Source of the DNA: Muricauda sp. SCSIO 65647
GTDB lineage: Bacteria; Bacteroidota; Bacteroidia; Flavobacteriales; Flavobacteriaceae
Direction: 5' to 3'
NCBI RefSeq assembly: GCF_021534965.1
Contig: NZ_CP091037.1
Coordinates: forward strand, 660,501-724,500
Length of the DNA: 64,000 bases
The notes beneath the pieces were generated by a model. The model saw nothing but the letters and a program-made list of their open reading frames with translations. It did no database searches and had not been told where the DNA came from. A program made the translations under genes and the position numbers. Shown one piece after another: positions 63,867 to 64,000 of this stretch. Each line of letters opens with the position of its first letter. The stretch's first letter is position 1.

Positions 63867-64000
63867 GATCGGTCTTTTTATGAACAACAATTTTTGATTT
63901 ATCATGCTTTGCTACGGAGCGCATAAAACTTCGAAATTCTTTGTATTCTTCTTTGGGGTAATCACCCTTTTTCAACAGCATTTTTCGACTTACCCATATT
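63859..64000 (-). CDS. Third DUF3857-family protein, C-terminal end (partial)
   Basis: The frame enters from the right edge and ends at the complement of 63859-63861. The 46 visible residues end in KIVVHKKTDHD and contain YPKEEYKEFRSFMRSVAKHDKSK, which resembles the tail of the DUF3857 family (PxEYKxFRxFMxxVAKxDxSKI type). Its last bases overlap the start codon of the next member. Confidence 0.65.
   Translation of the reverse strand, partial: IWVSRKMLLKKGDYPKEEYKEFRSFMRSVAKHDKSKIVVHKKTDHD

Overview
This window looks like a chromosomal segment of a marine, gliding-type Flavobacteriaceae bacterium (Bacteroidota), close in flavour to Muricauda, Maribacter or Robiginitalea. The reasons are the gliding and type IX secretion genes gldB, gldC and porT, a TamL lipoprotein, a short primary sigma factor without region 1.1, Bacteroidota-type -7 boxes (TAnnTTTG) in front of many genes, and a dcw cluster without ddl or murF. 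Species-level placement is not possible from the sequence alone.

Left part (1-23 kb): DinB-like protein, rsmG, an acyl-lipid desaturase, an aspartate aminotransferase, trkA-trkH potassium uptake, menG/ubiE-porT, a SpoU-type rRNA methylase divergent from tamL, fructose-bisphosphate aldolase, accD, a lipoprotein of unknown function, rpsO-pnp, rpoD, a leishmanolysin-like (M8) metalloprotease, rpe, a YpdA-like reductase, an unknown protein and a flavodoxin-like reductase. This is core chromosome with clear hairpin terminators.

Middle (about 23.1-28.7 kb): an A+T-rich accessory island beside a tRNA-Arg(TCG) gene, with repeats of the tRNA 3' end inside it. It holds the most unusual content of the window. 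Two tiny paralogous peptide genes, absent from ordinary gene calls, share the motif FxxEELExRFEMGW and then diverge. They are followed by a hairpin attenuator/terminator, an exported CarboxypepD_reg-like protein, a fusion of a prenyl-synthase-like (ComQ-like) domain to a class II terpene-cyclase-like domain with a DSDTT motif, and a membrane M50 peptidase with a PqqD-like N-terminal domain. My reading is a RiPP-like (modified peptide) locus in which peptide prenylation and terpene-type cyclisation may be combined. The organisation is seen directly; the chemistry is inference.

Right-centre (28.7-44.7 kb): yqeY and a complete leftward dcw cluster (mraZ, rsmH, ftsL, ftsI, murE, mraY, murD, ftsW, murG, murC, ftsQ, ftsA, ftsZ) with tight spacing and several overlaps, coupling peptidoglycan precursor synthesis to the divisome.

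Right part (44.9-64 kb): alpha/beta hydrolase, engB, gldC-gldB, nadE, a NarL-type regulator with Glu in place of the phospho-accepting Asp, dnaG, a zinc-ribbon protein, an ECF sigma factor / membrane protein / outer-membrane protein operon, a long-chain prenyl diphosphate synthase, rlmN, queA, aroA, a MazG-like pyrophosphohydrolase and a tandem of three DUF3857 proteins, the first cut by the window end. Two housekeeping proteins, AccD and DnaG, have lost all four ligands of their usual zinc ribbons.
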